A stretch of 64,000 nt of DNA, taken from the NCBI GenBank assembly GCA_038225855.1, contig JBBRQU010000002.1:186001-250000 (forward strand), written 5' to 3'. The stretch's first letter is position 1. Each line of letters opens with the position of its first letter. Below the pieces are notes generated by a model that saw nothing but the letters and a program-made list of their open reading frames with translations, was not told the origin of the DNA and ran no database searches. The stretch comes from CAHJXF01 sp038225855 (lineage in GTDB: Bacteria > Pseudomonadota > Gammaproteobacteria > Burkholderiales > Burkholderiaceae_D). The position numbers and the translations under genes are program-made. Positions 42,591 to 51,153 of the stretch are shown in pieces.

Positions 42591-45371
42591 TCAAAGCGTC
42601 GCCAGCAACTCCTTCGATTCCTTTGCCTCCGCGCTGTTCGGCGCGGCCTTGACCAGCGATTGGAGCGTCGCGCGCGCGGCATCCTTGCGCCCGTCCTTGA
42701 TCTGCGCCTTCGCGAGATGAAGCGCGATGTCGCGCTGCGCCGGGGCGACCGAGCTTGCCTTCTCGAGCAACTCGACGCCGCGCTTGGTCTGACCCTGCTC
42801 GACCAGCATCCACCCGAGCGTGTCGCCGACCATGGGATTGGTCGGGGCAAGCGTGTTGGCTTTTTCAGCGATGCCCAACGCTTGCGGATCCTTCTGCTGC
42901 CAGAGCGCCCAGGCCAGATTGTTGAGCAGTATCGGGTCGTTGGGCTGCACCTCGAGAACTCCCCGATAGTCCTGGACGGCGCGAGCGTATTCCTTGGAAC
43001 GCAATGCAACGTCCGCGTCGAAGAGGCGCACCGTGACGTCCTTTGGACGGGTTCTCAACCAGTCGGCGATGAAGGCGTCGGCCTCGGGCCGCTTGCCTGC
43101 GAGCGCCATTGACGAATAAGACTTGATCACCAGGTTGGAAGTCGGCGCCTGCGCGAGAAGCTTGCGGTACGTTACCGCGGCATCGGCGTATTGCTTCATC
43201 GCGAATTTGACATCGCCATCCAGCTCGGGGATGGCGGGTGATTTCGGCGACTGCTGCTTGATGTTCGCCATCAATCGCACAGCCTCGTCGTTCTTGCCCG
43301 CGCGGATCATCGAACCGACCATCGCCGTCTGCGCGTCGATCGAATCGGGCTTGAGCTTGAGCGCAGCGCCAAACGATTGAAGCGCGGCTTCGCTTTGTCC
43401 TGCGCTCAATTGCGCCTGACCGAGCTTGATCTGGTAGTCGACCGACTCGGGGTTGAGGCCGGCCAGTTTCCGATAGGCTGCAACCGCCTGATCGGCACTG
43501 CCCGTCTGCAACATCAGTTGGCCGACCAGGTCCAGATAGCGCGGATTGTTGGGCGCTCCGGCCAGGCCATCCTGCGCAATGCTCAGGGCCTGCTTGGGAT
43601 CGCCCTTGCTGACGTGAAAGGCGGCCAAGGCGGCGACTGCCTGCTCCGAAGCAGGGTTGGCGCGCTTGGCTTCCTTCAGAATGCCCAGAACCGTGTCGCT
43701 GCTCGCACCGGCATTGCTCTCCAGTTGCGCCAGTCCGAGCAGGCCGGACAGATTGGCGGGCTCTTTCGCCAACAGATTCTTGTAGCGTTGACGCGCGCCG
43801 TCGACATTCTTGTCACGCAGATCGAGCCCGGCCAGATTCGCGACCGCGGGGAAATAGGTGGGCTGCAATTGCAACGCCTTCTCAAGCGCCTTGCGCGCGG
43901 CGGGGATGTCATTCTTCCCGATGTCGATCGCGGCGCGCAGGTTGTAGGTGAGGGGATTGTCGGGCTGTCGCTTCTCGAGCGTCTTCCAGGCGGTCAGCGC
44001 CTGATCGAATTGACGCCGTTGCACATGGGCGAGAACCAGGGCGATATCCGGATTCGGATTGCTGGTCGAAACCTTGGAAGCCGCTTCGAGTTCCGCAAAT
44101 CCCGCCGCCGTGTCCCCGCGCGCGAACGAAACCGCCGCGCCTTGCGTTCTCACATTGACGTCGTTCGGGTTGAGCTTGGCGGCCTGCTCGAACGACTGCG
44201 AGGCGGCCTTGAAGTCGCCCTTCATCAGCGCGACTTCGCCGGCCAGACTGACGAGAACGGCGTCGTTGGGTGCGGCCGTGAGCGCAGGTTGCAGAATTTC
44301 ATCGGCCTTCTGCGGTTGGCGCTGACGAAGATACAGGCTGGTCAGCAGCTTGCGCCCGTAGATATTGTTGGGCGTGATCTTCAGCGCGTCGCGCAAATGT
44401 TGTTCGGCCTGGGCGGGCTGATTCATCGAGGTTGCGATGGCGCCGGCGAGGAGTTGAGCGGCCCCGTTGTTCGGCATCGAAGTCAACGACAGCGCGATCG
44501 CATCGTTGGCTCTGGTCAAGTCCTTCTTGTTGAACGCGATCAGTGCGTCCAGATAATTCACGCCCGGATGACGCGGCGATAGTTTCTTCAGCTCGTCGAC
44601 TTGCAACTGGGCGAGATCCGGTTGACCGTCACCGATGTAGGCGCCCGCCAGGTTGAGTCGCGCGATGAAGTTGCGCGGGTTCTGCTTGATGGCTCCCTCA
44701 TAAGACGTGATCGCTTCCTTGGTCGCGCCTTGTGCCCGAGCGATATCGCCCTTGAGCAGCATGCCCTCGACCTGTTTCGGATCTTTCGAGAGCACCTGCG
44801 CGACCTCTATGCCGGCGCCGGCCAGATCGCCGCGCGCGGCCTTGACGCGCGCTTCGCCCAGTACCGCGGCCGGATAGTCGGCAACGAATCTCTTGGCTAA
44901 TGCGAATGCCGTCATCGCCTCGTCAGGCTTGCCCATGCCGAATTGGGCGACGCCCAGCAAGGTCTGCAATTCGGCGTTCGCGGCCGGCGCCTTCACTGCC
45001 GCCACGGGAACCTGCTTGACAACCTTTTCCAACAGCCCCTGCAGCAACTGGCTCTTCACCAGCAGGGGGATCGTCAGATCGGGATCGTATTTCTGATCGT
45101 AGGCCTTCTGCAGCTCGATCTCGGCGCTCTTCGGATCGCCTTGCTCGAGAAGTTCGCGGCCCAGCAGGTATCGCGCCTCGGGTGATTGCGAGTTCCCCTG
45201 CAACGAGTTCTTGAGCTCGATGACGGCGCCGCGATGATCGTTCTTCGCGCTCAACTCCTTCGCGCGCGCCAGATGATCCTGCGCCGTATCACGGCCGCAT
45301 GAGGTCAGAAGGACGCTCGCCATCGCACACGCCACGAACTTCAGACGTTTGCCACCTTGTTGCTGATTCAT
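42591..45371 (-). CDS. prsT: XrtA/PEP-CTERM system TPR-repeat lipoprotein PrsT
   Basis: The 926-residue protein has a lipoprotein signal (lipobox LLTSC, Cys about residue 25) and then an almost continuous array of tetratricopeptide repeats, for example NPLTYNLRAAIDIGKNDIPAARKALEKAL and NDPILLNNLAWALWQQKDPQALGIAEKA. This matches the large TPR lipoprotein found with XrtA loci, thought to act at the envelope in assembly or transport of the polymer or sorted proteins; its exact role is unproven. The ATG has GGAGAA nine bases upstream. It is last in the sugar transferase-prsK-prsR-prsT operon, 90 bases after prsR with a hairpin in between. Confidence 0.93.
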   Translation of the reverse strand: MNQQQGGKRLKFVACAMASVLLTSCGRDTAQDHLARAKELSAKNDHRGAVIELKNSLQGNSQSPEARYLLGRELLEQGDPKSAEIELQKAYDQKYDPDLTIPLLVKSQLLQGLLEKVVKQVPVAAVKAPAANAELQTLLGVAQFGMGKPDEAMTAFALAKRFVADYPAAVLGEARVKAARGDLAGAGIEVAQVLSKDPKQVEGMLLKGDIARAQGATKEAITSYEGAIKQNPRNFIARLNLAGAYIGDGQPDLAQLQVDELKKLSPRHPGVNYLDALIAFNKKDLTRANDAIALSLTSMPNNGAAQLLAGAIATSMNQPAQAEQHLRDALKITPNNIYGRKLLTSLYLRQRQPQKADEILQPALTAAPNDAVLVSLAGEVALMKGDFKAASQSFEQAAKLNPNDVNVRTQGAAVSFARGDTAAGFAELEAASKVSTSNPNPDIALVLAHVQRRQFDQALTAWKTLEKRQPDNPLTYNLRAAIDIGKNDIPAARKALEKALQLQPTYFPAVANLAGLDLRDKNVDGARQRYKNLLAKEPANLSGLLGLAQLESNAGASSDTVLGILKEAKRANPASEQAVAALAAFHVSKGDPKQALSIAQDGLAGAPNNPRYLDLVGQLMLQTGSADQAVAAYRKLAGLNPESVDYQIKLGQAQLSAGQSEAALQSFGAALKLKPDSIDAQTAMVGSMIRAGKNDEAVRLMANIKQQSPKSPAIPELDGDVKFAMKQYADAAVTYRKLLAQAPTSNLVIKSYSSMALAGKRPEADAFIADWLRTRPKDVTVRLFDADVALRSKEYARAVQDYRGVLEVQPNDPILLNNLAWALWQQKDPQALGIAEKANTLAPTNPMVGDTLGWMLVEQGQTKRGVELLEKASSVAPAQRDIALHLAKAQIKDGRKDAARATLQSLVKAAPNSAEAKESKELLATL

Positions 45372-45400
45372 CGTTGCTGTTCTCCGGGGAACTGGCTGCG

Positions 45401-45418
45401 GGGGCGCTGACGCGCCCC
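45401..45418 (-). other. GC-rich hairpin between prsR and prsT
   Basis: GGGGCGC (45401-45407) pairs with GCGCCCC (45412-45418) around a four-base loop. No U-run follows in the minus-strand direction, so it is more likely an mRNA processing or stability element than a full terminator. Confidence 0.5.
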
Positions 45419-45461
45419 GAATGGCAAAAAGAAAATGCTTCGCTTCTCAATAATTGACACT

Positions 45462-46865
45462 TCAACGAATGCCGAAGCGACGCATCAGGTCGTACAGCGT
45501 CGGTCGGCTGACGCCCAGCATTTCAGCGGCGCGCGCGATGTTGCCCTCGACTTTGCCGAGCACCTGCATGACGGCGCCGCGTTCGGCATCGTCGCGCACC
45601 TGACGCAGGTTGAAGATCCTGGGCTCGACGACTTCGACATCGAGTCCGAGATCGTCGACCGAAATGAATTGACCGTCGGCCATGATCACGGCGCGCTTCA
45701 TGCAGTTCTCGATTTCGCGGACATTGCCCGGCCATGGATAGCCGTCGATCGCCGCGAGTGCGTCATCGGACAGCATCGCCGGCTTCTTGTTGTGCGCCTG
45801 ACCGAAGCGTTGTGCAAAGGCGCGAGCGAGGAGCGACGCATCGCCGTGACGCTGCCGCAGCGGCGGAATGTCGATGACGATTTCCGAGAGCCGATAGAAC
45901 AGGTCTTCGCGGAACCGTCCCGCCTTCATCAGTTCCTTCAGATTCTGATGGGTTGCACAAACGATGCGCACATCGACCGGGATTTCCTCGCGGCCGCCGA
46001 CGCGCTCGATCACGCGTTCCTGCAGGAATCGCAGCAGCTTGGCTTGCAGGGCGCCGGGCAGATCGCCGACTTCATCGAGAAAGAGGGTGCCGCCGTCGGC
46101 GTATTCGATCTTGCCCCGGGTCTGCTTGGCCGCCCCTGTGAAGGCGCCGCGTTCGTATCCGAACAGTTCGCTCTCTAGCAGGTTCTCGGGGATCGCCGCG
46201 CAATTGAGCGCCACGAAGCGCTTCTCGCGGCGGCCCGACAAATCGTGCAGGCCGCGCGCGAGCAATTCCTTGCCGGTGCCGCTTTCGCCGAGCAACAGCA
46301 CCGATACGTCCGAAGGAGCAAGGCGCTCGATGTTGCGGCAGGTGCGCAGCATCGCAGCGTCGCGCGTCAGAAGTCCGGCCAGCGGCAATTGCATGCTCAC
46401 GCTTTGAAGCAGGCGGTTCTCGCGCTGCAGGCCGGCAAGGCGGAAAGCCCGCTCGATGACGAGCATCAGCAGGTCGGGTTCGAAGGGTTTGGTATAAAAA
46501 TCGTAGGCGCCCAGACCGATCGCCTTGACCGCGTTGGTGCGATCGTTCTGTCCGGTGATCATGATGATCTTGGTGTCGGGCGCGGCGGAAAGCATTTCCG
46601 CGAGCAGCGCGAATCCTTCGGAGGTATTGTCGGGATCGGGCGGCAGACCGAGATCCATGGTCACCACCGCCGGCTCGTGGCGTCTCAACTGCGCCATCGC
46701 GGAACTGCGATCTTCCGCGACGATGACCTCGTATTGGTCGAAGCTCCAGCGCATCTGTTTCTGGATGCCCGGATCGTCTTCGACGACCAGCAGCGTCGGC
46801 TTGACGTCGGGCTCTTTCACTTTGGGGAGTGCGCTCGAGGACTCCACTGCGATTGCATTGTTCAT
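45462..46865 (-). CDS. prsR: PEP-CTERM system sigma-54-dependent response regulator PrsR
   Basis: The 467-residue protein has three parts. A receiver domain (about 24-140) carries the likely phosphorylated Asp71. The AAA+ sigma-54 activator domain (about 165-395) has Walker A GESGTGKE, the sigma-54-contacting GAFTGA loop and FLDEVGDLPG. The Fis-type DNA-binding helix-turn-helix at the C-terminus is AEMLGVSRPTLYDLMRRFG. This is the PEP-CTERM-box response regulator family. It lies 14 bases after prsK, its expected kinase. The GAFTGA loop means its targets should have sigma-54 promoters, and such sites are present before the PEP-CTERM gene and the export operon. Confidence 0.96.
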   Translation of the reverse strand: MNNAIAVESSSALPKVKEPDVKPTLLVVEDDPGIQKQMRWSFDQYEVIVAEDRSSAMAQLRRHEPAVVTMDLGLPPDPDNTSEGFALLAEMLSAAPDTKIIMITGQNDRTNAVKAIGLGAYDFYTKPFEPDLLMLVIERAFRLAGLQRENRLLQSVSMQLPLAGLLTRDAAMLRTCRNIERLAPSDVSVLLLGESGTGKELLARGLHDLSGRREKRFVALNCAAIPENLLESELFGYERGAFTGAAKQTRGKIEYADGGTLFLDEVGDLPGALQAKLLRFLQERVIERVGGREEIPVDVRIVCATHQNLKELMKAGRFREDLFYRLSEIVIDIPPLRQRHGDASLLARAFAQRFGQAHNKKPAMLSDDALAAIDGYPWPGNVREIENCMKRAVIMADGQFISVDDLGLDVEVVEPRIFNLRQVRDDAERGAVMQVLGKVEGNIARAAEMLGVSRPTLYDLMRRFGIR

Positions 46866-46879
46866 TCAGTGCTCCAGGG

Positions 46880-49000
46880 TCAGGCGATGGCTGCAGGCCT
46901 GAGCAGGGGCAGCGAGATTGAAAAGCGGGTGCCTTCGGTTTCGCGGCTTTCGACGTCGAGCCGGCCGCCCAATTCGCGTATGTACTCGCGGCTCTCGTAG
47001 ATGCCGATACCCATCCCGTTTTTTTTTGTCGACTCGAAGGGTTTGAACAAACGCGAACGGATGAAGTCTTCGCTCATTCCGACGCCGGTGTCCTGAACTT
47101 CGATTATTGCAGACTCGTCTTTGGCTCGAACCCGAACTTCGATGCAGCCGTTGGCCGGCGTCGCTTCGGCGGCGTTCTGGAGCAGGTGGCCGACCACCCG
47201 GTCAAGGCGTTCGCGATGTGCGAGCGTGCGGATCCCGGGTGCGTCGACGAGCACGGTGGGACGCGGCACCAGCGGCGATTTGGCCCGCAGCGCCGACAAC
47301 ACCACGTCCTGCAGGTCGACCGGCGTCGGTTCGTCCGCGGGCGTGGCGCCGGCGCGCAACTGCATCAACAGGCGCTTCATCTTGTCGACCGCGTTGTTGA
47401 CCGTGTCGAGCATGTCGTCTTGAAACTCGGGATTGTCCCGATGCCTCGCGGCGTTGGTCATCAGGAGCGACAACTGTGCGACCAGATTCTTCAGGTCGTG
47501 CACGACGAAGGCCGACAGGCGATTGAAGGACTCGAACTGGCGAGCGACCAGCAGCGCGCGGTTCGCATGAAGCTGGGCCAATATGCTGGCCACCTGTCGA
47601 CCCGCGGTTTTCAGCAGATCGTTGACTTCCCAGTTGATGTTGATCTTGGTGCGCGCTGGCAGCAGGACCATGAAGCCGAACAGGCTGTCGTGAAGCATCA
47701 GTGGGATGACGAGCCACGCGTCTTCGTCGCTGCTGAGCCAGTCGGGCAGATGCAGCGCGCCGTAGATCGGGCGCGTCGCGCGATATTCGTCAAGGTTGAT
47801 CACCCATTCCTTCTCTTGGAGAAAGGTCGCGAGCGCGCCGTCTTCAGGCTCGATTCCATCGAGCGTCGCGGCCTGCCAATGGGCGATCCGTTGGTAGCGC
47901 GGCGCATCCTGCTTGACCCACAGTCCGCCGCCACGGGCCTCGACCAGGCTCGCGATCGCACGCACCGCCCGTTCGCCGAAGCTATCCTCGTGGCCTTCTT
48001 CGGTCAGCTCGCGCGTGATGCGCAGCCACTCTTCGCGGTAGTCGTAGCGATAGCTGAAGAAGTTCTTGTTGATGAAGACTTTCAGGCGCGCACGAATCGA
48101 TCCCGACACGACGATCAGACCGAGCCCGATCAGTCCGGCGAAGACCACGGTGGTCTGCAGAACGCCGCCCCAGGTGCCCCCGAAGAAGCGGATGTAATAG
48201 CCGGCCGCCGAGACCATCAACAGATAGGCGCCCGCGCTCAGGAGGGCGGTGGACTGAAACACCATGCGCCGCGAGACTGCGATGTCGAGCGACCATTGCG
48301 GATTGCGCGCGGCCGAGACTGCGATCAGCGGAATGATCAACACGTTGATGAAGCCTCGCGCAGCCCACAGTTCGACATCGACCTGGCGAAACAACATCGC
48401 GTCGGCGAACGCGGCGAGGTCATAGGCGAACAGCCCGCCGACGCCGAGGCAGAAGAACTTGATGCTCCATCGATCGTCGAGACCCGTTCCGCGGTAGACC
48501 TGTTCGATGAGCATCAAGGCGACGATCGAAACGAGCACGCGTGAGCCGAAGTAGGTCGATGCCGTCACCAGCGGAAGCGACATCAGCCGCGCCGCTTCGA
48601 TCACGAAGCTGGCCGAGACGATTGCCAGACCGACCCAGAGCAAAGGCGGAATGCGTTTGGCGAGCGCAAGGGCGCCCGAAGCGGGCGTTGCACTCTGCAC
48701 GCCGGTCGGTCCGCACAGCAGAACGCCGATGAACGCGAGCCAGCTCGCATTTCGCAAGACCTCCAGAACGCTCGCGAGACTGCGCGCGAAGGCGACGTCG
48801 GAGATGCTTGCAGCGACAGTTGCGGCCCACAGCATGCTGATCAGCGCCGCGATCGCGAGCACGACGCCCGAGAGCGCGCGCAGATTGCGCCCGCGCCACG
48901 AGACGAACAGCAGCGTCGCAAGCAATGCGTAGCCAGCCGATGCCGCCGAGTAGCCCCAGAATCCCCACTCGGCAATGGTTTGAATGGTGGCTTTGTCCAC
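46880..49000 (-). CDS. prsK: XrtA/PEP-CTERM system histidine kinase PrsK
   Basis: The 706-residue protein has about eight membrane helices in its first 300 residues, then a GAF-like sensor region (about 320-470) and a kinase core. The phosphoacceptor is His501 in FVVHDLKNLVAQL. The ATP-binding part has QNAAEATPANG, VQDTGVGM and GMGIGIYESREYI. This is the architecture of PrsK, partner of PrsR, which lies 14 bases downstream. The gene starts six bases after the sugar transferase stop. The signal it senses is not known; the membrane domain suggests an envelope or small-molecule cue. Confidence 0.95.
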   Translation of the reverse strand: MDKATIQTIAEWGFWGYSAASAGYALLATLLFVSWRGRNLRALSGVVLAIAALISMLWAATVAASISDVAFARSLASVLEVLRNASWLAFIGVLLCGPTGVQSATPASGALALAKRIPPLLWVGLAIVSASFVIEAARLMSLPLVTASTYFGSRVLVSIVALMLIEQVYRGTGLDDRWSIKFFCLGVGGLFAYDLAAFADAMLFRQVDVELWAARGFINVLIIPLIAVSAARNPQWSLDIAVSRRMVFQSTALLSAGAYLLMVSAAGYYIRFFGGTWGGVLQTTVVFAGLIGLGLIVVSGSIRARLKVFINKNFFSYRYDYREEWLRITRELTEEGHEDSFGERAVRAIASLVEARGGGLWVKQDAPRYQRIAHWQAATLDGIEPEDGALATFLQEKEWVINLDEYRATRPIYGALHLPDWLSSDEDAWLVIPLMLHDSLFGFMVLLPARTKININWEVNDLLKTAGRQVASILAQLHANRALLVARQFESFNRLSAFVVHDLKNLVAQLSLLMTNAARHRDNPEFQDDMLDTVNNAVDKMKRLLMQLRAGATPADEPTPVDLQDVVLSALRAKSPLVPRPTVLVDAPGIRTLAHRERLDRVVGHLLQNAAEATPANGCIEVRVRAKDESAIIEVQDTGVGMSEDFIRSRLFKPFESTKKNGMGIGIYESREYIRELGGRLDVESRETEGTRFSISLPLLRPAAIA

Positions 49001-49006
49001 GGCTGT

Positions 49007-50395
49007 CTAGCGCGCGCCCTTGCCCCACAGGACCACTTCGACCGTCTCGACGAGAATCAGGAGGTCGAGAAACAGCGTGTGGTTCTTGACGTAGTAGAGG
49101 TCGTATTGAAGTTTTTGCGAGGCGTCCTGCAGCGAAGCGCCATACGGATAGCGAACCTGCGCCCAACCCGTGATGCCGGGCTTCACGCTATGTCTGGCGG
49201 CATAGAAAGGGATTTCCTGCACCAGCTGGCGAACGAAAAAAGGCCGCTCCGGACGCGGGCCGACGAAACTCATTTCGCCGCGCAGGACGTTGATGACCTG
49301 CGGCAATTCGTCGATGCGCGTGCGACGGATGAAACGTCCGATGCGCGTGATGCGATCGTCGTTGGAGATCGCCCATTTCGGTTTTCCATCCAGCTCGGCA
49401 TCGTGGCGCATGCTGCGGAACTTGAGGATTTCGAACACGCGCCCACCCTGGCCGACGCGTTCCTGGCGATAGAAAATCGGCCCTCCGCCCTCGAGGCGAA
49501 TCAGCATTGCGGTGAGGATGATCACGGGCAACGCGACCAGCAACAGCAGGCCGCTGACGATCACATCGAACAGGCGCTTGACGGTCTCGCGAATCAGCCC
49601 CTGTCGGCAGCCTTCGCCGAACACCAGCCAGCTCGCCTTGAGGCTGTCGAGGCGGATCTGGCCGAGCTCGCGTTCGAAGAACGATTGCAGGTCGGTGATC
49701 TGCACGCCGCGCAATTTGCAGTCGAGAAGCTGACTGACCGGCAGCGCTCCGCCACGCTGCTCGCGCATCGCGATGATGATTTCGTGGACGCCGAATTGAT
49801 TGGCCGCTTCGCTGACCGACATCGTGATCGGAAGAATGTTGACCCCCGATACCGCGACGTCGGCGGTCGTCAGCGGATGGACTCCCACGACTTCGATCGC
49901 ATCGCGATGGCCCTTTCGTGAAACCAGTTCGAGGATCGCACGCGCCTGTTCGCCGGCGCCGAGAATCAATACTCTCTTCTTGATGAGACCGAACGCGGTC
50001 CATTGAAAGAACACCGTGCGAACGATCAGGATCGCGCCGAACGCGAAGGCCGCGGTGTACGCGAAGACGCCGCGGCCGATGTAGGTATTGGGGAACAGAT
50101 AAAAGACCACGCTCATCAGCGCGCTGCCCGCGGCGAATGCAATGATCGTCCGGTTGAGGATGGCGATGAACGATTCCGGAGGCTCGTCCTGATAGAGACC
50201 GAGCGCGGCCATCACCACGATCATGAAGAATGCGAACAGGATCGCTTCGGGCATGAACAGCGCTTCGACGCTGAACACGACCGGAGAAAAGCGCACGGCG
50301 ATGCCCGCGAAGCTTGCCGCGAGCAGAAGCGCGCCCTCGATCAGCATCAGCAACACGATGCGAATCGAAATGTAATGACTGAATACGCGGATCAT
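49007..50395 (-). CDS. XrtA-type undecaprenyl-phosphate sugar phosphotransferase (EpsB-like)
   Basis: The 462-residue protein would start exopolysaccharide synthesis by moving a sugar-1-phosphate from a nucleotide sugar to undecaprenyl phosphate. Four N-terminal helices (about 10-125), a CoA-binding-like Rossmann segment (RVLILGAGEQARAILELV) and a fifth helix lead to the bacterial sugar transferase domain. That domain has KRLFDVIVSGLLLLVALP, FYRQERVGQGGRVFEILKFRSM, RTRIDELPQVINVLRGEMSFVGPRPERP and KPGITGWAQVRYPYG. This is the version found with XrtA loci. It heads the minus-strand operon with prsK, prsR and prsT. Confidence 0.95.
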   Translation of the reverse strand: MIRVFSHYISIRIVLLMLIEGALLLAASFAGIAVRFSPVVFSVEALFMPEAILFAFFMIVVMAALGLYQDEPPESFIAILNRTIIAFAAGSALMSVVFYLFPNTYIGRGVFAYTAAFAFGAILIVRTVFFQWTAFGLIKKRVLILGAGEQARAILELVSRKGHRDAIEVVGVHPLTTADVAVSGVNILPITMSVSEAANQFGVHEIIIAMREQRGGALPVSQLLDCKLRGVQITDLQSFFERELGQIRLDSLKASWLVFGEGCRQGLIRETVKRLFDVIVSGLLLLVALPVIILTAMLIRLEGGGPIFYRQERVGQGGRVFEILKFRSMRHDAELDGKPKWAISNDDRITRIGRFIRRTRIDELPQVINVLRGEMSFVGPRPERPFFVRQLVQEIPFYAARHSVKPGITGWAQVRYPYGASLQDASQKLQYDLYYVKNHTLFLDLLILVETVEVVLWGKGAR

Positions 50396-50488
50396 CGAAA
50401 CATCCAGTTAGGCAGTGCGCGGCGTCGCCTGAAGCGGAGCGTTGCGGGGATGTCCGCAATGCTCGACGCGAATGCGCTGGCAATGGCG

Positions 50489-50504
50489 TACAAGAAGCGT
50501 GCCT
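50489..50504 (-). promoter_or_regulatory. Possible sigma-54 promoter toward the sugar transferase-prsKRT operon
   Basis: Read on the minus strand this is AGGCACGCTTCTTGTA. The -24 part matches the consensus except the first base, and spacing is correct, but the -12 doublet is GT instead of the near-invariant GC. The predicted start would lie about 80 bases before the gene at 50395. Confidence 0.35.
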
Positions 50505-50554
50505 GATGGTTCACCCTCGAGCGCTTGGGTAGTGCCGCCGCCCGGCCCACGTCT

Positions 50555-50583
50555 TTGAATCCTGCTTCCGAATCCGGATTCAA
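50555..50583. promoter_or_regulatory. Inverted repeat, candidate PrsR site
   Basis: TTGAATCC (50555-50562) and GGATTCAA (50576-50583) are exact inverted repeats. The right part also contains the palindrome GAATCCGGATTC (50570-50581). Its centre is about 90 bases upstream of the start predicted for the minus-strand sigma-54 candidate. Confidence 0.4.
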
Positions 50584-50965
50584 GATTGTCGCCAACCCCT
50601 CGACGGGGCTGATGGCTTCGCCGCGACGCGCATTTTCGGGGTGGAACTGTCAAAAAACGTCAGTAAATGACGCGCATCATCCAGAAACTCCGGGTGCGTT
50701 CTGCGGGTCCCGACGCGATGTTTGGCAGCCAGTCCCGATTGGAATCCGGATGTATTCCTTAGACGGCACGCTTGAAGGATGTGAAATATACGGCCCGCAA
50801 TTGACGAGCGTGCGTCTGGTGTGAACGGGCGTGCCCGCAAGAAAATCACGGCATCGCGCCAGTATCTTCGGCACACCGGCCCGGGCGTTGCGGGCACCGG
50901 GAGACGCGCAACGCCGCGCACTCTGCGCGCGCCAGCCGATGCGGCGGGGCGGTTCAGGCAAGAGT

Positions 50966-50981
50966 CGGCACGCTTGTTGCT
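50966..50981 (+). promoter_or_regulatory. Sigma-54 promoter of the exopolysaccharide export operon
   Basis: CGGCACGCTTGTTGCT differs from the consensus TGGCACG-N4-TTGCW only at the first base. The predicted start is near 50992, giving a leader of about 160 bases before the export lipoprotein gene at 51154. Confidence 0.75.
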
Positions 50982-51153
50982 CGAACAAGGCCTTAGTCAT
51001 GCGGTATCCGAAGCCGTTCGAAATTGTCCATCGCTGCATATCGCTTTGCTAGAATCGTCGCCCCGACCCTGGTCATCCACGCGAGCAGCAGACTCGCTCT
51101 CGATCCGAGGCGCAGCTTCCAGAAACTTCATCTTAAAAAGGGGAGAGTGGGCC

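Larger units (their letters stand above)
50396..51153. promoter_or_regulatory. Divergent promoter region between the sugar transferase-prsKRT and export operons
   Basis: About 760 bases without a supported gene; open frames here have no ribosome-binding sites or family motifs. It holds a near-consensus plus-strand sigma-54 promoter (50966-50981) and a weaker minus-strand candidate (50489-50504). An inverted repeat TTGAATCC-N13-GGATTCAA (50555-50583), a second GAATCCGGAT (50742-50751) and two GTCCCGA sequences (50707-50713, 50732-50738) are also present. An extended -10-like TGCTAGAAT around 51046-51054 could be a second, sigma-70, start. Confidence 0.6.

Noticed and set aside
50756..50790. 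Second GGCACGCTTG sequence near 50765 as another sigma-54 promoter
   Set aside because: The -24 part is good, but the -12 position reads AAGGA instead of TTGC, so it should not function.
50525..50921. Open frames on both strands in the divergent promoter region
   Set aside because: They overlap each other and the regulatory sites, have no ribosome-binding sequence, and show no conserved motif.
50821..51153. Upstream extension of the export lipoprotein gene
   Set aside because: It would bury the lipoprotein signal peptide and read through the sigma-54 promoter; ATG at 51154 has a strong ribosome-binding site.
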